From JAPKYZ01 sp033763835 (lineage in GTDB: Bacteria > Acidobacteriota > Terriglobia > Bryobacterales > Bryobacteraceae), in contig JANRJS010000024.1 in NCBI GenBank assembly GCA_033763835.1, positions 62,001-126,000 of the forward strand: a DNA stretch of 64,000 nt. Direction: 5' to 3'. A program made the translations under genes and the position numbers. The stretch's first letter is position 1, and the number at the start of each line of letters is the position of its first letter. Positions 25,646 to 34,701 of this stretch are shown here, piece after piece. The notes under the pieces are model-generated. The model made no database searches. It worked only from the letters and a program-made list of their open reading frames with translations, and was not told where the DNA came from.

Positions 25646-28153
25646 TTAGTTCCAATACACGAATTCGTTCGACACCAACAGCACTTGCGCGTACTCGCGC
25701 CATGAGCCGCCACTCGCCAGAAACTCGAGCCCGGCCTTCAGCTCTTGTTTCGCCGGAGTTCGCTGGAACAGCTTTCGATACACCGCTCGAATCCGAGCCT
25801 CGTCCCCCGCCAACCCCTCGCAAGAGCACGCTAATTCCTCCGCCCGCCGCTCGACAAACGAGCTATTGAGCAGGAACAACCGCTGCAACGGCGTCGAAGT
25901 CTCGATCCGTCTCTCGCTGGTCGAGTTCGGATTCGCGAAATCGAACAGCGCGAGCGTCGGGTCCAAATCGCGGCGGCTAACGAATCCGTAAACCGTCCTC
26001 CGCTTGTTCGGCTCCTCGCCTAAGCGCCGCGGCTGCCCCCCCACGCTCAAATCGAGTTCGCCGGTCGCCCACAGCATCGAATCCCGCAGACTCTCGATAT
26101 CCAAACGCCGCCGGTTGAACTTCCACAAGTATCGGTTCGCCGCGTCGATCTCGGAATTCGCCGCGTTGTCCGCCGCCGACAATCGGTACGCTCGCGACAA
26201 CATCATTTCGCGATGCAGTGCCTTCAACGACCATTTCTCCTCGATCAGCCGCGCCGCCAAATAATCGAGTAGTTCGGGATTCGACGGCGCCTCGCCGAGT
26301 TTGCCGAAGTTCGACGCCGTCGCCACCAGACCGAGTCCGAAATGCCCCTGCCATAACCGGTTGACGATCACGCGTGGAGTCAGCGGATTCTCCGCCGACG
26401 CGATCGCCTCGCCCAACTCCAACCGCCCGCTGCCGTTTGCGAACTTCGCGGCTTCGCCTTTCGACAGAATTTGCAAGAACCGCCGCGGCGCGACTTCACC
26501 CAAATTGTCGCGGCTACCGCGAATCTGCACGCGGATGTCGGCGGGCTTTTCATTATCGGAGAGCGTCTGCAAGAACGGATACCGCTCGGGACTCGTCTCT
26601 TCTAAGTGCTTCAATCGCGCTCGCAGCGCCTTCACGCGAGCGAGAAACGGAGCGCTCAAATACGGGTCGAGATCGTTGCCGCCCTTGAAGTAGTAGACCG
26701 AGGCCCGTTTGTCGTGGATCAGATCGCGCCACAAGTAATGCCGGTCCCGGTCAAGCGACAAAAGGTCGGCGTTCGATAAGTCGCGCCGTTCCGGATTCAA
26801 CCCCAGCCGCACTTGATTTTCGGCGTCGATGCGCTCTTTCTCGCGCAGAGTCGCGAGTACCGTTTCTTCGAGTTCTTCTGGCGTCTTAGTTAGAAAGAGA
26901 TGCTCGTGTGTGGGCTGCGCAAGATACTTCTTCCACCGCTCGACCACCGCCGGATCGAGGCCCGTGGCGATGCCTCCGCGCGCCGCGCTCACATACCGAG
27001 CGGTGTCCTGCGCGAAAATCTTCGCCAACTCCTTCGATTGCGTGTGTTCGAGCTCGGTGAGTTCTTTGCGCGTCTCCTCGATCCGCTTTCGGTGATCTTT
27101 GTAAGTCTTCACGACCTCCGCCTCTGCGAGCGGAAACTCGTCTTTCTTCGTCGATTGAAAAACGCCTAGCAGCGAATAGTAGTCGCGTGTGGGGATCGGA
27201 TCGAACTTATGATCGTGGCACTGCGCGCACGCGACGGTCAGCCCGAGGAACCCGCGCGTTGCCGCGTCCACACGATCGTCCTGCTGTTCCGGCGACAGCG
27301 CGAAGAACCCCGTACCCGCCGCCAGTTCCTTTTCCCGTCCCTTGATTTGATCGCCCGCGAACTGCGCCTTCACGAAGACGTCGTAGGGCATGTCGTTGTT
27401 CAACGCCGCGATCACCCAATCCCGGTAGCGGAACGCGCTGGGGTGCGGAATCTCAAACTGCGACGCCAACTGATCGTCCGAATAGCGCGCCACGTCCAGC
27501 CAGTAGCGACCCCATCGCTCACCGTAGCGCGGCGACGCGAGCAACTCGTCGATCAGCTTCGCCCAAGCGTCCGGCGACTTATCCGCCACGAACTTCTCCA
27601 CGGCTTCGGCGCTCGGCGGCAAGCCATGCAGGTCGAAATAAGCGCGCCGGATCAAGGTCCGCCGGTCGGCCGCACCGTTCGGTTTCAGACCCTTCGCGAC
27701 CAGCGCCCTCAGCCAAAGCTCGTCGATCCCCTTGGCGGCCGGTTTGCGTACCGGTTGAAATGCCCAGTACGCGCGTTGTTCGGCGGAAATTCGGTACTCG
27801 GCGGGAGGCGGCGGTTCCTTGAGCGGTTTCGCTGGCCAAACGGCGCCCGCGTTAATCCAAGCCGTAATCGCGCCAATCTCGTCGTCCGTCAACTTGCCCG
27901 TCGGCGGCATCTTCAGCTTCGGGTGCGTGTGTGCCACCGCCTGCACCAGCAAGCTCTCGCCCGCCTTCTCCGGCACGATCGCCGGACCCGTGTTGCCGCC
28001 CTTTAGAGCCGCTTCCCGCGATGTCAGATCCAGGCCGCCCATGCGCGAGTTCGAGTGGCAGGCGTAGCACTTACCCGCTAGCACCGGACGCACCTTCATC
28101 TCAAACAACTCGCTAGGATCGAGCGCGAACGCCGCTAGGAGAAGCAGAGTCAT
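25646..28153 (-). CDS. DUF1549/DUF1553 protein with cytochrome c-like (PSCyt1) N-terminus
   Basis: 835 residues. After a signal peptide comes a haem c motif CYACH (residues 29-33) in the PSCyt1 context, with a distal Met in the KLKMPPTGKL stretch. DUF1549 (WLRALVAKGLKPNGAADRRTLIRRAYFDLHGLPPSAEAVE) follows, then a second CAQCHDHKFDPI site near residue 309 and the DUF1553 end (NPLTPRVIVNRLWQGHFGLGLVATASNFGKLGEAPSNPELLDYLA). The architecture is typical of Planctomycetes, Verrucomicrobia and acidobacteria. The role is probably an extracytoplasmic redox-linked catabolic factor. It is the first gene of the operon with DUF1501, divergent from the sialidase-like gene. Confidence 0.93.
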   Translation of the reverse strand: MTLLLLAAFALDPSELFEMKVRPVLAGKCYACHSNSRMGGLDLTSREAALKGGNTGPAIVPEKAGESLLVQAVAHTHPKLKMPPTGKLTDDEIGAITAWINAGAVWPAKPLKEPPPPAEYRISAEQRAYWAFQPVRKPAAKGIDELWLRALVAKGLKPNGAADRRTLIRRAYFDLHGLPPSAEAVEKFVADKSPDAWAKLIDELLASPRYGERWGRYWLDVARYSDDQLASQFEIPHPSAFRYRDWVIAALNNDMPYDVFVKAQFAGDQIKGREKELAAGTGFFALSPEQQDDRVDAATRGFLGLTVACAQCHDHKFDPIPTRDYYSLLGVFQSTKKDEFPLAEAEVVKTYKDHRKRIEETRKELTELEHTQSKELAKIFAQDTARYVSAARGGIATGLDPAVVERWKKYLAQPTHEHLFLTKTPEELEETVLATLREKERIDAENQVRLGLNPERRDLSNADLLSLDRDRHYLWRDLIHDKRASVYYFKGGNDLDPYLSAPFLARVKALRARLKHLEETSPERYPFLQTLSDNEKPADIRVQIRGSRDNLGEVAPRRFLQILSKGEAAKFANGSGRLELGEAIASAENPLTPRVIVNRLWQGHFGLGLVATASNFGKLGEAPSNPELLDYLAARLIEEKWSLKALHREMMLSRAYRLSAADNAANSEIDAANRYLWKFNRRRLDIESLRDSMLWATGELDLSVGGQPRRLGEEPNKRRTVYGFVSRRDLDPTLALFDFANPNSTSERRIETSTPLQRLFLLNSSFVERRAEELACSCEGLAGDEARIRAVYRKLFQRTPAKQELKAGLEFLASGGSWREYAQVLLVSNEFVYWN

Positions 28154-28197
28154 TTCATCCGCGAGTTTATCATCGGCGCGGAGCATATGATCGATGT

Positions 28198-29307
28198 GTG
28201 TTCCTGCTATTGCTCAATCTGCTCGCCGCCTCGCCCGTCTTCGAGAAACAACAGATCTTCGCCCCGGAAGCCATCCACAACCATTCGTCGTCGATCGTCG
28301 AACTACCGGGCGGCGATCTCTACTGCGTCTGGTTTCACGGCTCCGGCGAACGTACCGCGGACGACGTCGTCGTATTGGGCGCGCGCTGGTTGAAGGCGCG
28401 CCGCGCCTGGACGAAGCCTGAAATCGTCGCCGACGAGCCCGGCTTCCCCGACACAAACCCAGTCGTCTATCTCGATTCGAAAAAGCGGCTTTGGCTGTTC
28501 TGGGCGCAAATCATCGCCAACGAGTGGCACACCGCGCTCACGCGCTACAAAGTGTCGTCGAACTACTCTGACGCCACTGCGCCTCCCAAATGGGACTGGA
28601 GCGGCAATGTCGTCGTGATCCCGCAAAACATCGCCGCTAAGACCAAGCTCGCGTTTCCCGAGTCCGAAAAGCAGAACCGGCTGGCGAACGACAAGTATTT
28701 TTCGCGCATGGGTTGGTTCACCCGCACTCACCCCATCGAACTTCCCTCGGGGCGCATGCTACTGCCGATGTACTCGGACGGTTACTCGTATGGCCTGATG
28801 GCGATTTCCGACGACCAGGGGCGCACGTGGCGCGGCAGTGAACCGCTGGTCTGCGCTGGCTGTATCCAGCCGAGTGTGGTGCGCAAGAAAGACGGCACGC
28901 TGGTCGCCTTCATGCGCGACAACGGCCCGGCACCCAAGCGCATCCATCGCAGCGAGTCCAAGGACAATGGCGAGACCTGGTCGCTCGGCGCCGATACCGA
29001 TCAACCGAACCCGGGCGCAAGCGTCGAGGCGATCGTTCTAAAGTCCGGCGAATGGCTGCTCGTCTCGAACGACACGGAGAAAGACCGCAACCGCCTCCGA
29101 GTCGCGTTATCGGACGACGAAGGCGCTACCTGGAAATGGTCGCGATACGTCGAGAACGCTCCCACCGGGCGGTATCACTACCCCAGCGTGATCCAAGGCT
29201 CCGGCGGCGCGATTCACCTGACCTACAGCCATCACACCGACAAAGGAAAGACGATCGTCCACGCAAAGTTCGACGTTGAATGGATCAAAGCCAACGCAGA
29301 AAAGTAG
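28198..29307 (+). CDS. Exo-alpha-sialidase-like secreted protein (BNR/Asp-box)
   Basis: 369 residues from GTG 28198 with a short hydrophobic leader. Three Asp-box motifs are visible: SDDQGRTW, SKDNGETW and SDDEGATW, and the FxIP-like N-terminal region has HNHSSSIVELPGGDLYCVWFHGSGE. A six-bladed propeller is expected. The call sialidase is the family name; many acidobacterial members act on other glycosides or unknown substrates, so true sialic acid hydrolysis is not established. Its stop overlaps the convergent alpha/beta-hydrolase gene by 23 bases. Confidence 0.85.
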   Translation: MFLLLLNLLAASPVFEKQQIFAPEAIHNHSSSIVELPGGDLYCVWFHGSGERTADDVVVLGARWLKARRAWTKPEIVADEPGFPDTNPVVYLDSKKRLWLFWAQIIANEWHTALTRYKVSSNYSDATAPPKWDWSGNVVVIPQNIAAKTKLAFPESEKQNRLANDKYFSRMGWFTRTHPIELPSGRMLLPMYSDGYSYGLMAISDDQGRTWRGSEPLVCAGCIQPSVVRKKDGTLVAFMRDNGPAPKRIHRSESKDNGETWSLGADTDQPNPGASVEAIVLKSGEWLLVSNDTEKDRNRLRVALSDDEGATWKWSRYVENAPTGRYHYPSVIQGSGGAIHLTYSHHTDKGKTIVHAKFDVEWIKANAEK

Positions 29308-30346
29308 ACACGATCAGGTATCCGTCCAGGAACTTAAACGGCGTCTCTCCGATCGTGTAGTGCCCGCACGGCAGTACAGTGAGTTTGTGGTCGATCCCGT
29401 GCGCGCGCACGCAATCGAGAATCTCGCGCGACAGTTCGGGCAAGAAAGTGGTGTCGTACTTCGCGTAAATGAAGTGCGACCGCTTGCCGCCGCCCCTCGA
29501 TAGTTCCGCGAATCGCGCCATGTAATTCACCGGAGAGATCGCCTGCCACACTCGCCGTAGGCCCTCGCGGTCGAGGTTACCCTCGACGGTTTGCCGGATG
29601 TGGCGCGTTGAAAGCCCGGTCCAAACGACGTCGCCGAAATGCGAGGAGCAGTGATTGAAAACATTCACGTTCAGCCGGGCGTCGTGCGCGCTCGCGAGAA
29701 ACGCATAGCACGACCCCAAACTGGTGCCCACGATTCCCACGCGCGAGTAGCCCTGCAAGCTTAGCCAGTCCACGCAGCATCGAATGTCGAGCACGGCTTG
29801 CCGCGTCGCCTCAATGGTGCGGCAGATATTCGACGATACGGCGAAATCCGCGCGGGTTAACTCGGGGGGCATCCGGTAGTCGTGGTACGGCAAGCTCAGC
29901 CGCATATTCGGAATGCCAAACTTCTGTAACCCACGGCACAACCCGCCGTGTTGCGCGAGCGAGGCGTTCCAGTGAGGCAGCACGATCACCGCGCGATCGT
30001 TGCGCTTGCCTTCCCGCTTCGGAACCGGGTACCACTGGGCGTGAACGCGATTGTTCTCGGGATGCGGCGATTCGGCGGGCGATGTGAAGGTTAGCAGTTC
30101 GTCGCGCAGTTCGAAATCGCGAGGAGTTTCGTGCCCGAAAAACCGCTCGCTTTGGGCGATCGCTTGCCGGTTCAGAAGGGCGGCCCATGCTGCGTCGCCC
30201 TTTCCGTTCCGCGAGCCCGCATCGACGGGCCAAGCCTCCGTCCACTCGAATCCCCAGTCAAACGGCCGCGCCACGCGATCCGTCGACCGGAATGCCAGAC
30301 GGTTCTCCCATTTCTCGATCCAGTTGCGGTAAATCGGCGCAATCAC
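29285..30346 (-). CDS. Alpha/beta hydrolase family protein
   Basis: 353 residues, no signal peptide. The nucleophile elbow is VGIVGTSLGSCYAFLAS (GxSxG). RAVIVLPHWNASLAQHGGLCRGLQKFGIPNMRLSLPYHDY is an unusually conserved central strand pair, and HYTIGETPFKF near the C-terminus probably supplies the catalytic His (LPCGHYTIG). The family resembles the Mbeg1/Abhydrolase-18-like hypothetical proteins; substrate unknown. It belongs to no obvious operon, but is adjacent to the sialidase-like gene. Confidence 0.75.
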   Translation of the reverse strand: MIAPIYRNWIEKWENRLAFRSTDRVARPFDWGFEWTEAWPVDAGSRNGKGDAAWAALLNRQAIAQSERFFGHETPRDFELRDELLTFTSPAESPHPENNRVHAQWYPVPKREGKRNDRAVIVLPHWNASLAQHGGLCRGLQKFGIPNMRLSLPYHDYRMPPELTRADFAVSSNICRTIEATRQAVLDIRCCVDWLSLQGYSRVGIVGTSLGSCYAFLASAHDARLNVNVFNHCSSHFGDVVWTGLSTRHIRQTVEGNLDREGLRRVWQAISPVNYMARFAELSRGGGKRSHFIYAKYDTTFLPELSREILDCVRAHGIDHKLTVLPCGHYTIGETPFKFLDGYLIVSTFLRWL

Positions 30347-30414
30347 TCCACTACATTTTAGGGCGTGCGTGTTTCAAGACGAAGACGCCGGTTACCCGGT
30401 ATTCTGGCGAGGTG

Positions 30415-30951
30415 ATGCGAATTCCATTCGTTGCCGCGCTGGCCACACTATCCGCGTTCGCCGAAGTCAAGGTCTTTCCGTCGAACAAGCACGATGTCAG
30501 GAAATTCTCCACCTACCAATGGCAGCGGCCGCCGCGCCTGATCACGGAAATGGGCCAGGACGATACCACGACGCCGCTGGTCGATACCATTAAGAGCGCG
30601 ATCGACAGGCGGCTGTCCGAAAAAGGCTATCGCGAAGTGCGGGAGGGCGGCGACATGCAGGTTGTCGCGGGCGCCGTCGCCGGAAAACAAAGCCAACTGG
30701 AGGGCTATCTGGTGACGTTCGGCTTCGACGCGTACTGGGGCTATTGGTTCGGCATGCCCTATCCAGTGCAAAGGATGAACCGGATCGGGTTGCTGTTCGT
30801 CGGTCTTGTCGAGGCCAAGTCGAACGAAGGCATATGGGCGGGCTACGCGACGGAGGCTCTCGACCGGAAACCCGGCAATCTTGCCGGGACGTCGGCGAAA
30901 GCGGAACAGGCCACGCGAAAGCTATTCCGGAAGCTGCCCGGACGCAAATGA
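30415..30951 (+). CDS. DUF4136-like secreted protein
   Basis: 178 residues from ATG 30415 with a signal peptide (MRIPFVAALATLSAFA). The mature part has KFSTYQWQRPP, a feature of DUF4136 (which starts with a TYxWxP motif), then IDRRLSEKGYREVREGGDMQVVAGAVAGKQ and ATRKLFRKLPGRK at the end. DUF4136 proteins are usually small lipoproteins of the envelope; no lipobox cysteine is visible here, so it may be periplasmic. Convergent with the Gly-rich protein, with one base between the stops. Confidence 0.75.
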   Translation: MRIPFVAALATLSAFAEVKVFPSNKHDVRKFSTYQWQRPPRLITEMGQDDTTTPLVDTIKSAIDRRLSEKGYREVREGGDMQVVAGAVAGKQSQLEGYLVTFGFDAYWGYWFGMPYPVQRMNRIGLLFVGLVEAKSNEGIWAGYATEALDRKPGNLAGTSAKAEQATRKLFRKLPGRK

Positions 30952-30952
30952 A

Positions 30953-31858
30953 CTACAGGGAGAGTTCGCCCTCGTACATCATGTCCTTCAAGCGGAATTT
31001 GCGCTTGAATTCTAGCGGACCCATCTTGGTGACGAACTCGACTTCTTTATCTTCGAGAGTAATCGGAATCTCGCGCGAGAAGGCGAACAGTATCGTGCCT
31101 TGAGCCATCTGGACCTCGCTGGGCCGACGGGGGGCTTTCCCCTTTTGTTCGAGCGACGTGTTGTCCTTCATCCGCTCCGCCATTTCGGCGGGATCGGGCG
31201 TTTGACGGTTGCCCTGTCTTTGCGGGGCACCCTCGGGCATTCCCTCCGGCATGCCTCCTCCGAGGCCGCCACCCATGCCTCGCGAACCGGGGCTGGGCAG
31301 ACCGGAGGCGGCGATCACATAGAACTCCTCTTGGTTGGCGAGCATCTTTTTCGCTTCTTCGGCGGTGTTCCACTCGTTGCCGAAGCGCTTCTTCAGGGTC
31401 GCGATTTTGATCGGTTTCGAGGACGCCCAGCGGATTTGCGCGGTGATGGAGGGCATACCCCCGCCGCCACCCGGTCCGCCGCCCATAGGTCCACCGCCAC
31501 CCATACCACCGCCGGGTCCTCCCATGCCTCCGCCGCCAGGACCGCCCATTCCACCGCCTCCGGGTCCACCCATCCCGCCGCCGCCAGGACCGCCCATACC
31601 GCCGCCTGGGCCGCCCATTCCACCGCCGCCGGGCATGCCACCGCCCATGCCGCCCCCCCGCCCGCCGCGTCCACCGCCCATTCCTTCCATGTTGAACGTG
31701 GCCGTCACGGACTTCGCCCAAGGAGAATCGAGCAGCATTTTGTCGATGTCTTTCTCGGACCACTCGGACGGGTTCTTCGTCCAAAAGTCCGCCCCCCACA
31801 GGGGAGAGACAAGCAGCGGAGCGGGTAGAGCGGTCAGCGCGGAGCGTCTGGTGATCAT
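30953..31858 (-). CDS. Gly/Met/Pro-rich repeat protein, Tat-like leader
   Basis: 301 residues. MITRRSALTALPAPLLVSPLWGA is an RR leader. After SEKDIDKMLLDSPWAKSVTATFNM there is a Gly-rich block (about residues 60-135) of tandem GGMGGPGGG-type units, then a conserved beta-rich domain with QIRWASSKPIKIATLKKRFGNEW and a second short Gly-rich stretch. The sequence pattern SPWAKSV...IRWASS...FVTKMG is known to me from acidobacterial secreted proteins of unknown role; this is recall only. The low-complexity block may be structural or surface-exposed. Confidence 0.65.
   Translation of the reverse strand: MITRRSALTALPAPLLVSPLWGADFWTKNPSEWSEKDIDKMLLDSPWAKSVTATFNMEGMGGGRGGRGGGMGGGMPGGGGMGGPGGGMGGPGGGGMGGPGGGGMGGPGGGGMGGPGGGMGGGGPMGGGPGGGGGMPSITAQIRWASSKPIKIATLKKRFGNEWNTAEEAKKMLANQEEFYVIAASGLPSPGSRGMGGGLGGGMPEGMPEGAPQRQGNRQTPDPAEMAERMKDNTSLEQKGKAPRRPSEVQMAQGTILFAFSREIPITLEDKEVEFVTKMGPLEFKRKFRLKDMMYEGELSL
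31470..31680 (+). repeat. Tandem Gly-Gly-Met/Pro coding repeat
   Basis: The plus strand shows about ten imperfect copies of a roughly 18-24 base unit built from CCGCC, CCCAT and GGTCC/GGACC elements, encoding on the minus strand GGMGGP/GGGG units. Copies are near-identical in the middle (31530-31620) and degrade outward, as expected from slippage. Confidence 0.8.
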
Positions 31859-31923
31859 GCTTGACGATTATCACGCCGTTCGGGGACTGGCGGTAAAGAA
31901 TTGTTGTTTGCCATCATGGACGA

Positions 31924-32292
31924 GTGAATCCAGTTACTTATTTCGAGATTCCCGCAGTGAATCTGGATCGGGCGGTCGCCTTTTACCATGCCGTTTTTGG
32001 GTACGAGTTTAGCCGCGAGAGCATCGACGGGAACGAGATGGCGTTGTTTCCTCTTGTCGAGCGCGCCAAAGGGGCGACTGGAGCGTTGGCGAAAGGCGAG
32101 ACGTACAAGCCCTCTAAAGTTGGAACGCTTGTGTATTTTGAGACCGGCGATATCGATCGAACTCTGCAAGCCGTCGCCTCGCAGGGAGGCAAGACGCTTT
32201 ATCCGAGGACCGGCGTCGGCGAATACGGATTCGTCGCGGAGTTCGAAGATAGCGAAGGCAATCGCGTGGGGTTGCACGCTCCGCGCAAGTGA
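31924..32292 (+). CDS. VOC (glyoxalase/bleomycin-resistance fold) protein
   Basis: 122 residues from GTG 31924. The sequence opens VTYFEIPAVNLDRAVAFYHAVFGYEF, the standard VOC beta-alpha-beta module, and ends GFVAEFEDSEGNRVGLHAP, the second module with the metal-binding Glu (EFED) region. A single-domain protein of this size usually works as a dimer. The substrate is unknown; no fosfomycin or lactoylglutathione signature is evident. The next gene is convergent. Confidence 0.85.
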   Translation: MNPVTYFEIPAVNLDRAVAFYHAVFGYEFSRESIDGNEMALFPLVERAKGATGALAKGETYKPSKVGTLVYFETGDIDRTLQAVASQGGKTLYPRTGVGEYGFVAEFEDSEGNRVGLHAPRK

Positions 32293-32302
32293 CCGCGGTA
32301 CG

Positions 32303-33319
32303 CTATTTCCTCGGCCCCATCGACTGCGCGATCGACTTGGCCAGAAAGTTCTCCACCTTCGCCTCGTTGCGCGCCACCTCATAATACGCCGCTTTGTAGA
32401 GCTGATCTTTGCGGGTCATGAGCTGCTCGCGGATGGTCTGCTGGACGGTAGGGTCCGTCAATTCCCGCTGCCCGGCGGGTTCGCGCGAGATGAGCTTAAA
32501 CAACCGATAACCCTCGGGCGTGCGGATGACGGGCGACACTTGCCCCGGCTTCATTTGTGTTACTAGGCGGCGCAGTTCCATTGAGGCTTTTTCGAGCGCC
32601 GAATCCTGGATGAAGCCGAGGTCGCCGCCGTTGGGCGCGGTGTTCGGATCTTCGGAGTAGTTCTGCGCGAGCATCGCGAAATCGGCGCCTTGTTTGAGTT
32701 GCGCCTCGATCATCTTCATTTTCTCGACAGCCTCTTTGTCGTTCTGCGCCTTCGAGTTCTTGAGATTCCGCGCATTCGGATCGGGCAACGGCGTGACCAG
32801 GATCGTCGCGATATGCATCTGCGGTTCGGGCAGATTGAAGCTGGCCTTGTTCTGCCCATAGAACTCCGAGATATCGGAGTCGGAAATCGAGATGTGCGCG
32901 GTGATTTCCTTATTGATCAGCTTTTGGATCGACAGATCGCGCCGGAGTTGCGCCTTGAGGTCCTCCGCCGAGAGCCGGCGGTTTTGCAACTGTTTGGCGA
33001 ACTCCTCTTGCGTATAGGGCGCCTTCATCTCATTGAACTTCGCGTCGACGTCGGCGTCGACGGCCATCAATCCTAGCTTTTCGGCGCGCTGCAACATGAT
33101 CTCGGAATCGATCAGGCTGCGCAGAAGCTCCAAACGCTGGGTCTGCTTAAAGTCGTCGGAAGGACGATCACCGCCCGTACCGAACTGAAATTGATACTGC
33201 TTGTCGAGTTCGGCATTCGAAATGGGCCGCCCGTTGACCAGCGCCGCGACATCCTTCGGGGGCGCTTTCTGGCATGCGGCAAATAACAAAAGGTAGGCGG
33301 CGAGCGGGGCGGTACGCAT
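32303..33319 (-). CDS. Peptidyl-prolyl cis-trans isomerase lipoprotein (PrsA/SurA-like)
   Basis: 338 residues from ATG 33319. The leader MRTAPLAAYLLLFAACQKAPP has lipobox FAAC, so it is probably lipid-anchored outside the inner membrane. The N-terminal SurA-like chaperone part covers VNGRPISNAELDKQYQF and EIMLQRAEKLGL. The parvulin (rotamase) domain runs from PEPQMHIATILVTPL through QLKQGADFAMLAQNYSEDPNTAPNGGDLGFIQDSALEKASMEL and VSPVIRTPEGYRLFKLISREP. It should help folding of exported or outer-membrane proteins. Confidence 0.88.
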   Translation of the reverse strand: MRTAPLAAYLLLFAACQKAPPKDVAALVNGRPISNAELDKQYQFQFGTGGDRPSDDFKQTQRLELLRSLIDSEIMLQRAEKLGLMAVDADVDAKFNEMKAPYTQEEFAKQLQNRRLSAEDLKAQLRRDLSIQKLINKEITAHISISDSDISEFYGQNKASFNLPEPQMHIATILVTPLPDPNARNLKNSKAQNDKEAVEKMKMIEAQLKQGADFAMLAQNYSEDPNTAPNGGDLGFIQDSALEKASMELRRLVTQMKPGQVSPVIRTPEGYRLFKLISREPAGQRELTDPTVQQTIREQLMTRKDQLYKAAYYEVARNEAKVENFLAKSIAQSMGPRK

Positions 33320-33413
33320 CGGAACCCTCAATTGTAGTGGAATCGGCGGCGGGTGCGGCGCGGAGGTTGATACGTTACTAGGCCGGTCCGCACCACCTTT
33401 GTGGAGAACGTCT

Positions 33414-34050
33414 ATGATCTTCGCCAGTTGCCGCCAAGCGCGGTTGAGTAACTTCGATTTCACATCCCGTCACGAGCACGCGATCTTCGAGATTGCCGAT
33501 AGCCGGATTCGCGATCTGGCCCAGGAGAACGACGCCAACGATGAGGCGCTGGAGAAGGAGGCTACCGATGCGGCGGCGATTCCGCTACGGGAACCGGTGG
33601 ACCGGGCGGAGGATCTGCACGTCCTAGTATCGGTGCACGGCTACCGGAATCCGTTCAGCCCCTGCGCACGAGCATATTCTCGACAAAATCGACAACGTGC
33701 TGCTCACGGCGGCGGCGGTGGACGACGAGAGTTTGGAGCGCAACAAGGAGTTTTTCGACGCTACCAAGAGCTGCGGGCGAATCTTTAATTACTATTCGAA
33801 AAAGGATACGGTGGTCGGCACGGCCTACCGGTTGGGCGACTTTCCGGAGTTCGACGCCGCGCTGGGAGCGAAAGGCACCGAGCATCCCGACCGCCTCGCG
33901 CAGAATTCGCCCACGGCGTTTATGGTCGATTGCACGGAGGAAGTGGACACGCACGGCGGTTACCGCCATTGGAAGGAGTTCTACGACTATTGGGCGACGG
34001 TGGCGAACGAGAGCGCCGAGATTCCGCAGTTCGGGAAGCTGAGGCTCTAG
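33414..34050 (+). pseudogene. Alpha/beta hydrolase (DUF900-like) pseudogene with internal deletion
   Basis: The 5' part from ATG 33414 reads MIFASCRQARLSNFDF..HAIFEIADSRIRDLAQ, then LHVLVSVHGYRNPF, the opening of DUF900-type hydrolases. At about 33655-33670 the frame shifts by one and a region is missing. The 3' part resumes in another frame as EHILDKIDNVLLTAAAVDDESLE, then IFNYYSKKDTVV..AYRLGDFPEFDAALG and ends KLRL at 34050. The central part, which would hold the nucleophile Ser, is gone. The two halves belong to the same family, so this is one decayed gene and not two. Confidence 0.75.
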
Positions 34051-34267
34051 CGGCGGGTTTTTCGCGAATGGCTCCAAGCGTCAAAGGCTTGCCTTGTGCG
34101 AGCCGCGAGTCGCCAGATGTTTGGTCTGCTCTAACAGGTCTTGCGGATACGCCATCCCCTAGCTCGAGACGAACGAGTAGGCGTGAGCGCTCTGCGGCGC
34201 GAATTGGGAGGGATGCAGCGTTCACGTCAAGGTTGACACCGGCGGTGCCGCGCAAGTTCCCGAACGT

Positions 34268-34626
34268 CTAATCGAAGAGTTCGGAGACGGAAAGCTCGAA
34301 ACCGGGCAGTAAATCGCCGAGGGTGACGAGGTCGCCTTCGTGGTAAGTACGCTGCTCACGGCCTTTTTCGAGTGCGTGGACTAGACGCTGCTCGGGCACG
34401 ATCACAACGGCGAAGCGCGATCCGGCGTCGAGATACTCCCGGCATTTGAGGAGTTGCTCGGCGACGGTCTGATCGGGCGACCGGATTTCGACCACGATAT
34501 CGGGTGCCCGGAACAAATGGCCCTCGATTACTTCCGACTGTCCAAGGACGACGGCAAGATCGGGCAACCGGTAGCGTTGACGACCGTCAAGCACAAAGTG
34601 ACAGTGAAGATCCGCCGACACAAATC
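34268..34626 (-). pseudogene. 3' part of a Uma2 family gene cut by the IS481 element
   Basis: Continuation of the gene whose 5' part is at 35800-35984. This part encodes SADLHCHFVLDGRQRYRLPDLAVV, then APDIVVEIRSPDQTVAEQLLKCREYL, so all Uma2 landmarks are here: Asp in LPDLAVV, Glu in VEI and Lys in LLK. When the element and one copy of the 7-bp repeat are removed, the frame joins exactly into the 5' part. A GTG at 34621 could start a shorter product but would lack the N-terminal third. Confidence 0.85.
34620..34626 (+). repeat. Left target-site duplication ACAAATC
   Basis: Seven bases ACAAATC abut the left end of the element and recur directly at 35800-35806, next to its right end. This is what a staggered cut by an IS481-family transposase would leave. 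Confidence 0.85.
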
Positions 34627-34652
34627 TGTAGTAGTCACAACTTGATCTGACA
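34627..34652 (+). repeat. Left terminal inverted repeat of the IS481 element
   Basis: 26 bases starting TGTAGTAG and ending CTGACA. It pairs with 35774-35799 with four mismatches (positions 9, 12, 13 and 17 of the repeat). Confidence 0.85.
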
Positions 34653-34701
34653 TTTCCGATAAAGTGCCCGGGACTGGACCGGACGAAAAGGAGATGTCAG
34701 A

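Noticed and set aside
31470..31680. Possible CRISPR-like array
   Set aside because: Units are contiguous and in frame with no unique spacers; it is a coding tandem repeat.
31100..32012. Pro-rich and Ala/Thr/His-rich frames over the Gly-rich repeat on the plus strand
   Set aside because: Low-complexity shadows of the minus-strand repeat gene, not independent genes.
34051..34267. Space between the hydrolase pseudogene and the Uma2 fragment
   Set aside because: Only 217 bases; I see no gene, repeat or hairpin that can be supported.
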